Assembly: GCF_019449565.1 (NCBI RefSeq) | Contig: NZ_JAGRPM010000033.1 | Span: 17,551-81,550 of the forward strand | DNA: 64,000 nucleotides | Origin: Rhodoblastus sp. | Lineage (GTDB): Bacteria; Pseudomonadota; Alphaproteobacteria; Rhizobiales; Beijerinckiaceae | Direction: 5' to 3' | In this document: in pieces, positions 49,533-58,767 of the stretch | Layout: the number at the start of each line of letters is the position of its first letter | Numbering within the stretch: the first letter of the stretch is position 1 | Made by a program: the position numbers and the translations under genes | The notes under the pieces: model-generated | What the model was told of the DNA's origin: nothing | Databases searched by the model: none | Seen by the model: the letters and a program-made list of their open reading frames with translations, nothing else

Positions 49533-51353
49533 TCACTCAGCCGTCGCGGCTTCCAGCCCCTTCGCGCCGGCGTCGAATTGCAGCCGCGCCAGCCGCGCGT
49601 AAAGCCCGTCGGCGGCGACGAGTTCGGCATGGGTTCCCTGCTCGACGATCTGGCCGGACTCCATCACGAGAATGCGGTCGGCGGCCAATACTGTGGCGAG
49701 GCGGTGGGCGATGATGAGCGTGGTGCGGCCCTGCATCAGCCGGTCGAGCGCCTGCTGCACCAGAATTTCGTTTTCCGCGTCGAGCGCCGAGGTCGCCTCG
49801 TCGAGAAGCAGGATCGGCGCGTCCTTGAGAATGGCGCGGGCGATGGCGAGGCGCTGGCGCTGGCCGCCCGACAGGGTGACGCCGCGTTCGCCAAGCCGCG
49901 ACGCGAAGCCCTGCGGCAAAGCGCGAATGAAATCCCCAGCCGCCGCGCGCTCGGCCGCCGTCTCGATCGCGGCGGGCGCGGCGTTCGGCGTCCCGTAGGC
50001 GATGTTCTCCGTGACTGAGCCCGAGAAGATCACCGGGTCCTGCGGCACCAGCGCGATGCGGCGGCGCAGTTCGGCCGGATCGACTTGCCTTGCGTCCACG
50101 CCATCGACGCAGACGCGACCGGAGACGGGATCGTAGAAGCGCATCAGCAATTGAAACAGAGTCGATTTGCCTGCGCCGGACGGCCCGACGATGGCGACCT
50201 TCTCGCCTGGCGCGATGGTGAAGGAGAGATTGTCGAATACTTTTTTGTCCGGCCGCGCGGGATAGGCGAAGCCGACGTCGTCGAAGGCGATTTCGCCGCG
50301 CGCGGGCTCGGGCAGTTTCTGCGGCTGCGCCGGGGCGGCGATGGTGGGAACTGTGGCCAGGATTTCGGAGAGGCGGCCGGCGGCGCCGGCGGCGGCGGAG
50401 ATTTCGCTCCAGACTTCCGACAATTGCCCGAGCGAGCTCGCGCCGAGCACGGCGTAAAGCACGAATTGCGAAAGCTGGCCGCCTGTCATGCGTCCGGCGA
50501 GCACGTCATGGGCGCCGAGCCACAACACGCCAACCACGCTGGAAAAGGCGAGGAAGATGGCGAAGGCGGTGAGGAGCGCGCGGGCCTTGGTGGCGGCGCG
50601 GGCGGCGACATAAGCGCCCTCGGCGGCCTCGGCGAAGCGCTTTGTCGTGGCGGCCTCCGCGCCAAAGGCCTGCATGGTGCGCAGGGCCCCGAGATTTTCC
50701 CCCGCGAAGGCGCTGGCTTCGGCGAGCCGGTCCTGCGCGGCGCGCGAGCGGCCCCGCACCGAGCGTCCGGCCGTGACCAGCGGCACGACGATGATCGGAA
50801 TGGCGATCAGCACCAGGGCCGATAATTTGGCGCTGGTGAAGATCATCAGGCCGGTCGCGCCGACGAACATGAACAGATTGCGCAAGGCGATCGAGGCCGA
50901 AGCGCCAAAGGCGGCTTTGAGCTGAGTGGTGTCGGCGGTGAGTCGCGACACCAGCTCGCCGGTCTGGGCAGTGTCGTAAAAGGCGGGGTCGAGCCGGGTC
51001 AAATGCGCGAAGACGTCTTCGCGCAGATCGGCGACGATGCGCTCGCCAAGCGTCATGACCAGGAAATAGCGCGCGGCGGAAGCCGCCGCGAGCAGGCCCA
51101 CGACGCCGATCAGGATGACGAAATAGGAATTGACGACGCCGGCGTGATCTGTGGCGAAACCCCGGTCGATCATGCCGCGCACGGCGAGCGGCACCACCAG
51201 CGTCGCGGCGGACGCGACCGTCAGCGCGGCGAGCGCGCCCAGCGCCCAAGTGAGCCGCCTTCTGGCGTAGGGCAGGATGGGCGCGAGGGATTTCAGGGAA
51301 TCGCGCGGCGAGCGTTTGGGCGTGGAGGCGTCGGTCATGGATGCGTCGGTCAT
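49533..51353 (-). CDS. ABC exporter, MsbA-like half transporter
   Basis: About 606 residues from ATG 51353. The first ten residues are a duplicated MTDAS MTDAS, so ATG 51338 is an equal choice. Six membrane helices fill the N-terminal part (ALAALTVASAATLVVPLAVRG and later); the ATPase has Walker A GPSGAGKST, signature LSGGQRQR, Walker B ILLLDEATSALD and IAHRLATV. It should export a lipid or hydrophobic compound as a homodimer in the inner membrane. Its relatives in Rhizobiales are annotated as lipid/multidrug exporters; no cargo can be named. It is divergent from rpmE. Confidence 0.87.
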   Translation of the reverse strand: MTDASMTDASTPKRSPRDSLKSLAPILPYARRRLTWALGALAALTVASAATLVVPLAVRGMIDRGFATDHAGVVNSYFVILIGVVGLLAAASAARYFLVMTLGERIVADLREDVFAHLTRLDPAFYDTAQTGELVSRLTADTTQLKAAFGASASIALRNLFMFVGATGLMIFTSAKLSALVLIAIPIIVVPLVTAGRSVRGRSRAAQDRLAEASAFAGENLGALRTMQAFGAEAATTKRFAEAAEGAYVAARAATKARALLTAFAIFLAFSSVVGVLWLGAHDVLAGRMTGGQLSQFVLYAVLGASSLGQLSEVWSEISAAAGAAGRLSEILATVPTIAAPAQPQKLPEPARGEIAFDDVGFAYPARPDKKVFDNLSFTIAPGEKVAIVGPSGAGKSTLFQLLMRFYDPVSGRVCVDGVDARQVDPAELRRRIALVPQDPVIFSGSVTENIAYGTPNAAPAAIETAAERAAAGDFIRALPQGFASRLGERGVTLSGGQRQRLAIARAILKDAPILLLDEATSALDAENEILVQQALDRLMQGRTTLIIAHRLATVLAADRILVMESGQIVEQGTHAELVAADGLYARLARLQFDAGAKGLEAATAE

Positions 51354-51428
51354 GGCGCCTATATAAGACGTTGCGCGGGAAAACGCACGTTTTCGGCTGG
51401 CGAAATCAGGGGGGCGTCCTCTTGTTAC

Positions 51429-51490
51429 GAAGGCTTGCCCTTGACGCCGCCAAGGCTTGCCCTTGTTACGCCGCCAAGGCTTGCTCTTGG
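51429..51490. repeat. Tandem repeats upstream of rpmE
   Basis: Three imperfect copies of a unit containing AAGGCTTGCCCTTG (third copy CTCTTG), with period about 22-23 bases and CGCCGCC between copies. They lie in the divergent spacer between the ABC gene and rpmE. Confidence 0.7.
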
Positions 51491-51597
51491 ACGCCGGCTG
51501 GTATAGAAGGCGGCCTTCCACTTTCCCGGCGCCGCGAGGCGTCGCTTTTCTGGGTTCCAAGGCGGCGTTCCGTCACGGAAACCGCAAGGTCGAAGCC

Positions 51598-51828
51598 ATG
51601 AAATCCGATATCCATCCCGAATACCACACGATCAAGGTCGTCCTGACCAATGGGACCGAGTTCCTGACCCGCTCCACCTATGGCAAGGAGGGCGACACGC
51701 TGAATCTCGACATCGATCCCTCCACCCATCCGGCCTGGACCGGCGGCTCGCAGCAGCTGCTCGACCGTGGCGGCCGCCTGTCGCGCTTCAACTCGCGCTT
51801 CGCCGGCTTGTCCTTCGGCAAGAAGTGA
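51598..51828 (+). CDS. rpmE: 50S ribosomal protein L31
   Basis: 76 residues from ATG 51598; the open frame upstream to 51457 is not part of it. [19 protein letters not shown], then [25 protein letters not shown] and the C-terminal [12 protein letters not shown] are L31 hallmarks. It lacks the CxxC zinc pair, so it is of the C-minus type, which is common in this class and needs no zinc. A bidirectional terminator follows. Tandem repeats lie about 110 bases upstream. Confidence 0.95.
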   Translation: MKSDIHPEYHTIKVVLTNGTEFLTRSTYGKEGDTLNLDIDPSTHPAWTGGSQQLLDRGGRLSRFNSRFAGLSFGKK

Positions 51829-51891
51829 TCTGAGCGCTCGGAGACGGCTGCGCGTAAGCGCCGCCGAGCGGCCGCGCGGTCAAACGAAGAA

Positions 51892-51917
51892 AAGGCGGGC
51901 TTCTGGCCCGCCTTTTT
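51892..51917. terminator. Terminator between convergent rpmE and protease gene
   Basis: A 9-bp stem AAGGCGGGC/GCCCGCCTT with a 5-base loop; T-runs on both strands (TTTTTC on plus, TTTTC on minus), so it probably serves both genes. Confidence 0.88.
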
Positions 51918-52489
51918 CATTGCTTCATCAGGAAATGGCCGTCGGCGACCTGGAAGCTCGAGAGCTTGCGCAGAAAACTCATGCCGAGCAGGCTGATCCC
52001 GGTCTGGCCCGGCCTTGCGACGAGCGCCTCGACATTGCTCACGCTGATCTGTCCCACGCGAAGTTCGCGTAGGCGCGCGGGGGCTAGCAAGACGGTTCCG
52101 TTGGCGGTCTGCACGGCGGCGGTATAGGCCGAGGCGGGCGGATCGATATTGGCGGCGCGGGCGTCTTCCGCCGTCAGCATCACATGGCTCGCGCCAGTGT
52201 CGACCAAGGCGTGAATGCGCACGCCGTTGATCTCCATGTCGGTCGCATATTGCGCGTTGCGGTCCGGCGAAAGCTCGACCATGCCGTAGCCGGAATGAGA
52301 GGCGGGCCTCGCTGCGGGCGCAGGGAGGGCGGCGGGCGCCGGCTGGACGACGATCGTCTCGCGTTGTGGCGCGAGCGAAGCGCGAAGGGCGCTGCTGCCG
52401 CGCTCGAACCAGTGATCTTGCAGCGCTGCGACCGAAAGCAGGGCCACAAAGACCAGCGCGGCGACGATTTTCACGGTTTGCGCTAACAT
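51917..52489 (-). CDS. Retropepsin-like aspartic protease (TIGR02281 type), membrane-anchored
   Basis: 190 residues. An N-terminal anchor (TVKIVAALVFVALLSVAAL) is followed by an Ala/Pro linker and a C-terminal clan AA protease domain (about 80-188). Here HALVDTGASHVMLT holds the catalytic DTG, and LLGMSFLRKL the closing ILG-type motif. As one copy has one DTG, it must dimerise. These proteases lie in the periplasm and their targets are largely unknown. Its stop lies at the edge of the terminator shared with rpmE. A GatB/YqeY gene follows upstream on the same strand. Confidence 0.86.
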   Translation of the reverse strand: MLAQTVKIVAALVFVALLSVAALQDHWFERGSSALRASLAPQRETIVVQPAPAALPAPAARPASHSGYGMVELSPDRNAQYATDMEINGVRIHALVDTGASHVMLTAEDARAANIDPPASAYTAAVQTANGTVLLAPARLRELRVGQISVSNVEALVARPGQTGISLLGMSFLRKLSSFQVADGHFLMKQ

Positions 52490-52565
52490 GGATATTGCTG
52501 CTCGATCTCGCGCAGGGCGCGCACGAGATCGAGCCTAACCGGCAAGAACTGCGGGATTGTTAAAA

Positions 52566-53018
52566 TTATCCCGCCAATGCCGCCTTAACTAGGCCGCTGG
52601 CCTTGCCGAAATCCATCTTGCCGGCGTAACGCGCCTTCAATTGCGCGATCACCTTGCCCATGTCCTTGATCGAGGCGGCGCCGGTTTCGGCGATGGCGGC
52701 CTGAATCGCGGCGGCGACATCGGCGTCGTTCATCTGCTGTGGCAAGAAGGTGGCGATCACCGCGATTTCTTCGCGCTCCTGCGCGGCGAGTTCGGGGCGG
52801 CCATTCTTGTCGTAGATCTCCATCGATTCCTGGCGGCTCTTCACCAGTTTCTGCAGGAGGGCGAGAATGTCGTCCTCGCTCACCTCCTTGCCGGCGCCGC
52901 GCGCCTCGATGTCCTTGTCCTTCAGCGCGGCGGTGATCATGCGGATGGTCTCGACGCGGCGTTTTTCGCCGGCCTTCATGGCCAGTTTGAGTTCGGAAGT
53001 GAATTGTTCGCGCAGCAT
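52566..53018 (-). CDS. GatB/YqeY domain protein
   Basis: 150 residues from ATG 53018 (MLREQFTSELKLAMKAGEKRRVETIRMI). The domain continues with DDILALLQKLVKSRQESMEIYDKNGRPELAAQEREEIAVIATFLPQQMN, the standard YqeY form, and SIKDMGKVIAQLKARYAGKMDFGKASGLVKAAL at the C-terminus. It resembles the tRNA-binding tail of the amidotransferase subunit GatB, but stand-alone YqeY has no agreed role. It is divergent from carA, a pairing I recall as frequent in Alphaproteobacteria. Confidence 0.9.
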   Translation of the reverse strand: MLREQFTSELKLAMKAGEKRRVETIRMITAALKDKDIEARGAGKEVSEDDILALLQKLVKSRQESMEIYDKNGRPELAAQEREEIAVIATFLPQQMNDADVAAAIQAAIAETGAASIKDMGKVIAQLKARYAGKMDFGKASGLVKAALAG

Positions 53019-53157
53019 GATCTGTTCCTGTCTTTCCGCCATTCCGCGAAAGCCGCGCGCAAAACTTGCGCCGGGGGCTTAAGCCTCTTAAATGCAGACG
53101 GCCGGGACGGCCGCTCCGAGGGGCGGCTCGTTCGCGCAGATTTTTAGAGTGGTCGCG

Positions 53158-54351
53158 ATGCAGGATCAAGCCAAACAACAAGGATGGGCCAAGCCCCTCG
53201 CCACCGCCGTGCTGGTCATGGCGGACGGGACGGTAATCGAGGGCGTCGGATTCGGCGCGCCCGGCAAGGCCGTGGGCGAGGTCTGCTTCAATACGGCCAT
53301 GACCGGCTATCAGGAGGTTCTCACCGATCCGTCCTATGCCGGGCAGATCGTGACCTTCACTTTTCCCCATATCGGCAATGTCGGCGCCAATGACGAGGAC
53401 ATCGAGACGGTGGATTTCGAGCGCGTCCATGGCGCGCGCGGGCTGATCGTGCAGGCGCCGGTTACGGGGCCGTCGAATTTTCGCGCGCAGCTTGGCCTCG
53501 ACGCCTGGCTGAAAGCGCGCGGAATCATCGGGCTGGCCGGGATCGACACCCGCGCCCTGACGGTCTTGATCCGCGAAAAGGGCATGCCCAATGCGGTCAT
53601 CGCCTATGATCCTGACGGCAAGTTTGATCTGGACGCGCTGAAGGCGGAAGCGGCGGGCTGGCCGGGAATCGACGGCATGGACCTCGTGCCTGGCGTTACG
53701 GCGCAAAAGGACTATGGCTGGACCGAGACCACATGGAAGCTAGGCTCGGGCTATGGCGTGCAAGACGGGACGCGCCTCAAGGTGGTGGCGCTCGATTTCG
53801 GCGTGAAGCGCAATATCCTGCGCCTGCTGGCGGAAGCCGGCTGCGATGTGAAGGTGGTTCCGGCGACGGCCAGCGCCGAGGACATTCTCGCGCTCAAGCC
53901 AGATGGAATCTTCCTCTCCAATGGCCCCGGCGACCCGGCCGAGACCGGCAAATACGCCGTGCCGACCATCCGCAAGATCCTTGAGGCGAAGATCCCGACC
54001 TTCGGCATTTGCCTTGGGCACCAGATGATGGCGCTCGCCGTCGGCGCGAAAACGATGAAGATGAGCCAGGGCCATCACGGCGCCAATCATCCGGTCAAGG
54101 ATTTCACCACCGACAAGGTCGAGATCGTCTCGATGAATCACGGTTTCGCCGTCGATCCCGACAGCCTGCCGGACAATGCCGTCGAGACGCACAAGTCCCT
54201 GTTTGATGGCTCCAATTGCGGCATTGCGCTGACCGACCGCCCGGCCTTTTCGGTGCAGCACCATCCCGAGGCCTCGCCCGGCCCGCAGGACAGCCATTAT
54301 CTCTTCGCGCGTTTCGTCGAGATGATGGAGAAGCGCAAGGCCCTGGCGTAA
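53158..54351 (+). CDS. carA: Carbamoyl phosphate synthase small subunit
   Basis: 397 residues from ATG 53158. The N-terminal domain has VGFGAPGKAVGEVCFNTAMTGYQEVLTDPSYAGQIVTFTFPHIGN. The glutaminase domain has FLSNGPGDPAETGKY, FGICLGHQMMALAVGAKT (catalytic Cys), GHHGANHPV and VQHHPEASPGPQD (His and Glu). It hydrolyses glutamine and passes ammonia to CarB for arginine and pyrimidine synthesis. carB is not in this window. Confidence 0.96.
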   Translation: MQDQAKQQGWAKPLATAVLVMADGTVIEGVGFGAPGKAVGEVCFNTAMTGYQEVLTDPSYAGQIVTFTFPHIGNVGANDEDIETVDFERVHGARGLIVQAPVTGPSNFRAQLGLDAWLKARGIIGLAGIDTRALTVLIREKGMPNAVIAYDPDGKFDLDALKAEAAGWPGIDGMDLVPGVTAQKDYGWTETTWKLGSGYGVQDGTRLKVVALDFGVKRNILRLLAEAGCDVKVVPATASAEDILALKPDGIFLSNGPGDPAETGKYAVPTIRKILEAKIPTFGICLGHQMMALAVGAKTMKMSQGHHGANHPVKDFTTDKVEIVSMNHGFAVDPDSLPDNAVETHKSLFDGSNCGIALTDRPAFSVQHHPEASPGPQDSHYLFARFVEMMEKRKALA

Positions 54352-54352
54352 C

Positions 54353-54892
54353 TCACGCCGCCCGGGCGGCGAACGCGTCGGCGGCGGGCGTCAGCGCCAG
54401 CCGCGTCGCGACTGCGTTGAGCGCGATCTTGTGCAGGATTTCGCTGACCGTCGTGCAGCAATCGGGCAGGATCGCGACCTGATATGTCTCGGCCGCCTTC
54501 GAGATCGCGGTGTGGGTCACGCAGTTCTGGGTCATCATGCCGCAGATGAGCAGTTCATTGACGCCCAACTCGCGCAGCGTCGATTCCAGCGACGTCTGGA
54601 AAAAAGCGTCGGCGTGGCTCTTGGTCACGATCGGGGCGTTCGGCGCAGCGGCCTTGATGCGGGGATGAAGTTCGACGCCTTCCGAGCCCGCGTTGAAAAA
54701 GGGGGCGGGTCCTTTGGCGGAATCCGCGACATGCTGCACGAGAATGACCGGAATTTTGCGCGCCTGCGCTTCGGCTATGGCCTGCTCGATATTGGCCAGC
54801 GCGCCTTCGGCGTTCCACAGAGGAAATTTGCCGCCAGGAAAATAGTCGTTCTGGATGTCGATGACGATCAGGGCGGCTTTGCGGGCTGACAT
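54353..54892 (-). CDS. Isochorismatase-like cysteine hydrolase
   Basis: 179 residues from ATG 54892 (GGAGAG upstream); the frame extends to 55231 over a divergent regulator, so the shorter start is chosen. The catalytic triad is visible: Asp12 (LIVIDIQND), Lys91 (VTKSHADAF) and Cys124 (CGMMTQNCVTHTA), with a cis-peptide region before Cys. Such enzymes hydrolyse isochorismate, nicotinamide or N-carbamoyl compounds. The divergent GlxA-type regulator suggests local control. The substrate is unknown. Confidence 0.85.
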   Translation of the reverse strand: MSARKAALIVIDIQNDYFPGGKFPLWNAEGALANIEQAIAEAQARKIPVILVQHVADSAKGPAPFFNAGSEGVELHPRIKAAAPNAPIVTKSHADAFFQTSLESTLRELGVNELLICGMMTQNCVTHTAISKAAETYQVAILPDCCTTVSEILHKIALNAVATRLALTPAADAFAARAA

Positions 54893-55016
54893 TGCGTTCT
54901 CTCCGGGTTGCGATTGAGGAGGTGATTTTCTTCGCCTTGCGCCGCGCCAGCTAGTGACCCGAATGACAATATCCGGTAGGATCAGGCCAATCCCTTTCTG
55001 GTGGTCCGAGCCCTTG

Positions 55017-55964
55017 ATGCACCAGCCCGTGATCGCCGTCGTCGCCTTCGACCGGATCAGCCCTTTCCATCTGTCGGTGCCCTGCGTGGTGTTCGGCGAC
55101 CCGCATCCGGGCGCGCCATTGTTCCAGCTGCGGGTTTGCGCCGCTGAGCCGGGGCCTTTGCGCACCACGGCCGGTTTCGAGATTTCAACCGAACTTGGCG
55201 TGGCAGCCCTGGACGACGCCGACATGATCATCGTCCCGAGCTGGCGCGATCCATCAGAGCGGCCGCCGCAGGAGTTGTTGGATCGGCTGGCGGGGGCGCA
55301 TCGGCGCGGTGCGCGAATCGTCGGCCTGTGCCTTGGGGCCTATGTCCTGGCGGAAGCCGGGCTGCTCGACGGGCGGCGCGCCACCACACACTGGGCCTAT
55401 GCGGAGGACTTCGCCCGCCGTTTTCCCGAAGTGAAGGTCGATGTCGACGTCCTCTATGTCGAGGACGGTTCGCTGGTGACCTCGGCGGGCACGGCGGCGG
55501 GAATCGACTGCTGCCTGCATTTGCTGCGGCAGGGCTATGGCGCCGAGGCGGCCAATCGCGTGGCGCGACGGCTGGTCGTTCCGCCCCATCGGCAGGGCGG
55601 CCAGGCCCAATATATCGAACAGCCCTTGCCCCGGACAGCGCGGGAGTCCCGCCTGTCCGGGCTGATCGACTGGGTGCGGGCCAATCTGCAAGCGCCGCAC
55701 GATCTGGATAGTATCGCCGCGCGCGCAATGATCAGCCGCCGCAGTTTCACGCGGCGCTTTCGCCAACTAACCGGCATGACCTTCGGCGACTGGCTGATTG
55801 GCGAGCGCCTGTCGCTGACGCAACGCCTGCTCGAAAGCACGGATCACTCGGTCGATTTCATCGCGGAACAAGCGGGCTTCGGGTCGCCGGAGTCCCTGCG
55901 CAGCCATTTCCGGGCGGCGTTCGGGCTTTCGCCGACCCAATGGCGGCGCAATTTCAAAGGCTGA
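55017..55964 (+). CDS. GlxA-family AraC-type transcriptional regulator
   Basis: 315 residues from ATG 55017 (the frame starts at 54954). The N-terminal DJ-1/PfpI-like domain (about 1-185) has VAVVAFDRISPF, the nucleophile-elbow-like GLCLGAYVLAEAGLLDGRRATTHW, and TSAGTAAGIDCCLHLL. The C-terminal AraC double HTH (about 210-312) has ISRRSFTRRFRQLTGMTFGDWL and VDFIAEQAGFGSPESLRSHFRAAFG. Family members often control amine or nitrogen compound metabolism. It is divergent from the isochorismatase-like gene, its probable target, with 124 bases between. Confidence 0.9.
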   Translation: MHQPVIAVVAFDRISPFHLSVPCVVFGDPHPGAPLFQLRVCAAEPGPLRTTAGFEISTELGVAALDDADMIIVPSWRDPSERPPQELLDRLAGAHRRGARIVGLCLGAYVLAEAGLLDGRRATTHWAYAEDFARRFPEVKVDVDVLYVEDGSLVTSAGTAAGIDCCLHLLRQGYGAEAANRVARRLVVPPHRQGGQAQYIEQPLPRTARESRLSGLIDWVRANLQAPHDLDSIAARAMISRRSFTRRFRQLTGMTFGDWLIGERLSLTQRLLESTDHSVDFIAEQAGFGSPESLRSHFRAAFGLSPTQWRRNFKG

Positions 55965-56013
55965 GCCGCTTATGGCGTCGGCGGGTCAGCGCCTCCGTTC
56001 GTGGATTTACGCA

Positions 56014-57584
56014 TCAAATCGCCCGGGCGTTCATTTGCGCGGCGATATATTCGGCCTGTCTTATCGCCAGGGCGACAATGGTCAGGGTCGGATTTTCCGC
56101 CCCGCCGGTCGTGAACTGGCTTCCGTCCGAGACGAACAGATTCTTGATGTCGTGGGTCTGGCCCCATTTGTTGACGACGCCGTCGCGCGGCTTCTCGCTC
56201 ATCCGGTTCGTCCCGAGATTATGGGTCGAGGGATAAGGCGGGGTCGGAAGCGTCCTGATCGCTCCAACGGATTCATAGAGCTTTTTCCCCTGCGCATAGG
56301 CGTGGTTGCGCATGGCGACGTCATTGGGATGATCGTCGAAATGGACGTCCGCGACCGGCAGGCCGAACTTGTCCTTGACTGTCGGACTGAGGGTGACGCG
56401 ATTGCGTTCCTGCGGCATGTCCTCGCCGACGATCCACATGCCGGCCATGTTCGGATAGTCGTCCATGGCGCTGGTGAAGGACCGGCCCCAGGCGCCCGGA
56501 TCGAGGAAGGCCGCCATGAAGGGAATGCCCAGCGACAGCGTCTCCAGTTCATAGCCGCCGACGAAGCCGCGCGACGGATCATTGCGCCCCTCGTCGCGGA
56601 TCACGCCGGCCATGGTCGTGCCGCGAAACATGTGGACGGGCTTTTCGAACACGCCATAGACCGAGCCGGTGACGTGACGCATGTAATTGCGGCCCACTTG
56701 GCCCGACGAATTGGCCAGGCCGTCCGGATATTTCGGCGAAGCGGAATTGAGCAGCAGCCGGGGGCTCTCGATGGAATTGCCGGCGACGCAAACGACGCGC
56801 GCCTTCTGGCGCTGCTGGTTTCCGTCCTTGTCGACATAGACCACGGCGCTGACCTTGCCGCCGTCATCATGCTCGATTCGCAGCACGCGCGATTCCGGGC
56901 GCACTTCCATCTTGCCGGTCGCTTCGCCCTTCGGGATTTCCGTGTAGAGCGTGGACCATTTCGCGCCCCATTTGCAGCCCTGGAAGCAGAAGCCGGTCTG
57001 CTGGCAGGAATTGCGATTGTCGCGCTCGACCGAATTGATCGCCATATGGCCGGTATTGCATTCCTTGTAGCCGAGCTTGTCGGCGCCGGCCTTGAACACC
57101 TTGAAATTATTGTTGCCGGGCAGGCCGGCAGGCCATTGGTCCTGGTCACGCCCATCTTGTCCTCGGCGCGGGCGTAGAAGGGCTCGATATCCTCCAGCGT
57201 GATCGGCCAGTCCAGCAGATTGGCGCCGTCGATCTTGCCATAGGTCGTCAGGGCCTTGAATTCATGGGGCTGCAAGCGCAGCGACGCGCCCGCCCAATGG
57301 GTCGTCGTGCCGCCCACCGCCTTGACGATCCAGGCCGGCAGGTTGGGGAAGTTCTTGGCCACCCGCCAGGTTCCGGAGGTCGTGCGGGCGTCGGTCCAGG
57401 CGAGCTGGGCGAAGCTCGCCCATTCGTCATTGACGAAATCCTCGATCGTATGCCGGGCGCCCGCTTCGAGCACAACGACATTCACTCCCTTTTGGGCCAG
57501 TTCATTGCCAAGCGTTCCGCCGCCGGCGCCCGAGCCAATGATGACAACCACATTGTCGTCATTGAGATTGAATTTCGCAGCCAT
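56014..57584 (-). pseudogene. GMC oxidoreductase with a single-base frameshift
   Basis: Two overlapping minus-strand frames make one GMC flavoprotein. The first (from ATG 57584, GGGAGAGG upstream) has the FAD-binding VVVIIGSGAGGGTLGNELAQKG and KAVGGTTTHWAG. It goes off-register after TRTNGLP at about 57125-57135. The second frame resumes with NNNFKVFKAGADKLGYKECN and runs to the stop at 56014, with HNLGTNRM and AENPTLTIVALAIR at the end. One missing G in a G-run (CCGGCC for CCGGGCC) explains it. Either a real recent mutation or a sequencing error. It resembles the large subunit of gluconate/fructose-type dehydrogenases, with the subunit-3-like gene directly upstream. Confidence 0.87.
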
Positions 57585-57607
57585 GGTCCTCTCCCAAATC
57601 CTGTCGT

Positions 57608-58156
57608 TCACAACCAGTCGAGGTCGTCGAAGCCGCGATGGATGTAGCCGCCTTTGGAATAGGACTCGCCCTCATAGCCGAAGATCGGCCAGATCTCCTG
57701 CTGATTGTAGAGCGAGACGACCAGCGTCGAGCGCACTGTCTCGAACATGGGCGTGCCGGAGATCTTGTTGAGCAAGGCGACGCGATCGGCCTCCCAGCCG
57801 GTTCCGACATAGCCGCCGGGGCCGGCGAGCGCGTTCAGTTCGGCGACGCCCTTCTCGAACATTTCCTTCTGGGCAGGATCGGCGGCGGCCTTCTCGTCGA
57901 AGGGCTTGGCTGCGATCGCGTAATAGCGGTCGGCGATCCGGTCATGGGGATAGATGTCGCGCGACATGAGGATCAGCGTCTTCATGGTTTCGGGTTGCAG
58001 CCCCTTGACCTCCAGCCCCCAGGCTTCGGTGGCGCTGATCAGCGCGCCGCCGGAACTGACGGCGACGGCGGCGGCGAAAGCCATTTCCGACGACCGCCGC
58101 AGGAACAGGCGTCGACTAGGCGAATGGGGCGCGTGAGCGCCGTGATGTCCGAGCAT
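57608..58156 (-). CDS. Gluconate 2-dehydrogenase subunit 3-like protein, Tat-exported
   Basis: 182 residues from ATG 58156 (GGGAGG eight bases upstream); the longer frame to 58255 has no support. A twin-arginine signal (SPSRRLFLRRSSEMAFAAAVAVSSGG) suggests folded export. The body (PETMKTLILMSRDIYPHDRIADRYY and QQEIWPIFGYEGESYSKGGYIHRGFDDLDW) matches the small subunit found with GMC dehydrogenases. It should form a periplasmic complex with the downstream GMC protein (24 bases). A cytochrome c subunit, usual in this complex, is not present here. Confidence 0.85.
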   Translation of the reverse strand: MLGHHGAHAPHSPSRRLFLRRSSEMAFAAAVAVSSGGALISATEAWGLEVKGLQPETMKTLILMSRDIYPHDRIADRYYAIAAKPFDEKAAADPAQKEMFEKGVAELNALAGPGGYVGTGWEADRVALLNKISGTPMFETVRSTLVVSLYNQQEIWPIFGYEGESYSKGGYIHRGFDDLDWL

Positions 58157-58266
58157 TTGTGTCCTCCCTCGCGATTTTTTTGTTTGTTTCGTCGCGGCCC
58201 GTTCGCGGGCTTCTCCGACGCCAATGGCGGACGCGACAAAGCCGCGCCCCCTCAATTCAACAAGCC

Positions 58267-58665
58267 TTACCGGTAATGGCCGTGGCGCTGCAGCACTTCG
58301 TATTTGTAGCCGTCCGGGTCCTGCACGAAGAAAAAACGCGCGATCAGGTTCCCGTCCGGCGCAAATTCCTTGATGTCGAGCGGGTTGAGGCCGAGGCTCT
58401 GAAAGCGCGCATGTTCGGCTGAAAGATCGTCCACCACGAAGGCGATATGGCCATAGCCTTCGCCATGCGAATAGGGCTCGGTCCGGTCCTTGTTGACCGT
58501 GAGTTCGATCTCGAAATCGGCTTCGGGATTGCGCAGATAGATCAGGGTGAAGCTGGGAAAATCCAGCCGGCTGGACACCCTCAGCCCGAAGGCCTTGTCG
58601 TAAAAATCAAGCGACCGCTGTTCGTCGAGAACGCGGATCATGGCGTGGATCGCCTTCGCCATCAT
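58267..58665 (-). CDS. VOC family protein, glyoxalase I-like
   Basis: 132 residues, two betaalphabetabetabeta modules: AIHAMIRVLDEQRSLDFYDKAFGLRV and HIAFVVDDLSAEHARFQSLGL. Likely metal ligands: His (AIHAMIRV), Glu (FEIELTVN), His (YGHIAFVV) and Glu (YKYEVLQR), as in lactoylglutathione lyase. It could be a glyoxalase I, which detoxifies methylglyoxal with glutathione, but VOC proteins vary. Same strand as the GMC pair, with 110 bases between, so a shared operon is possible. Confidence 0.85.
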   Translation of the reverse strand: MMAKAIHAMIRVLDEQRSLDFYDKAFGLRVSSRLDFPSFTLIYLRNPEADFEIELTVNKDRTEPYSHGEGYGHIAFVVDDLSAEHARFQSLGLNPLDIKEFAPDGNLIARFFFVQDPDGYKYEVLQRHGHYR

Positions 58666-58767
58666 TTGCCTTTCCTTCCTTGCCGCGCGGGGCGCGCCCT
58701 GAAGAAAGACTAGCCGCAGGCTGATGCGGCGGGTGGTATTCCAATGTTACGAATCGTGAGAAATTTG

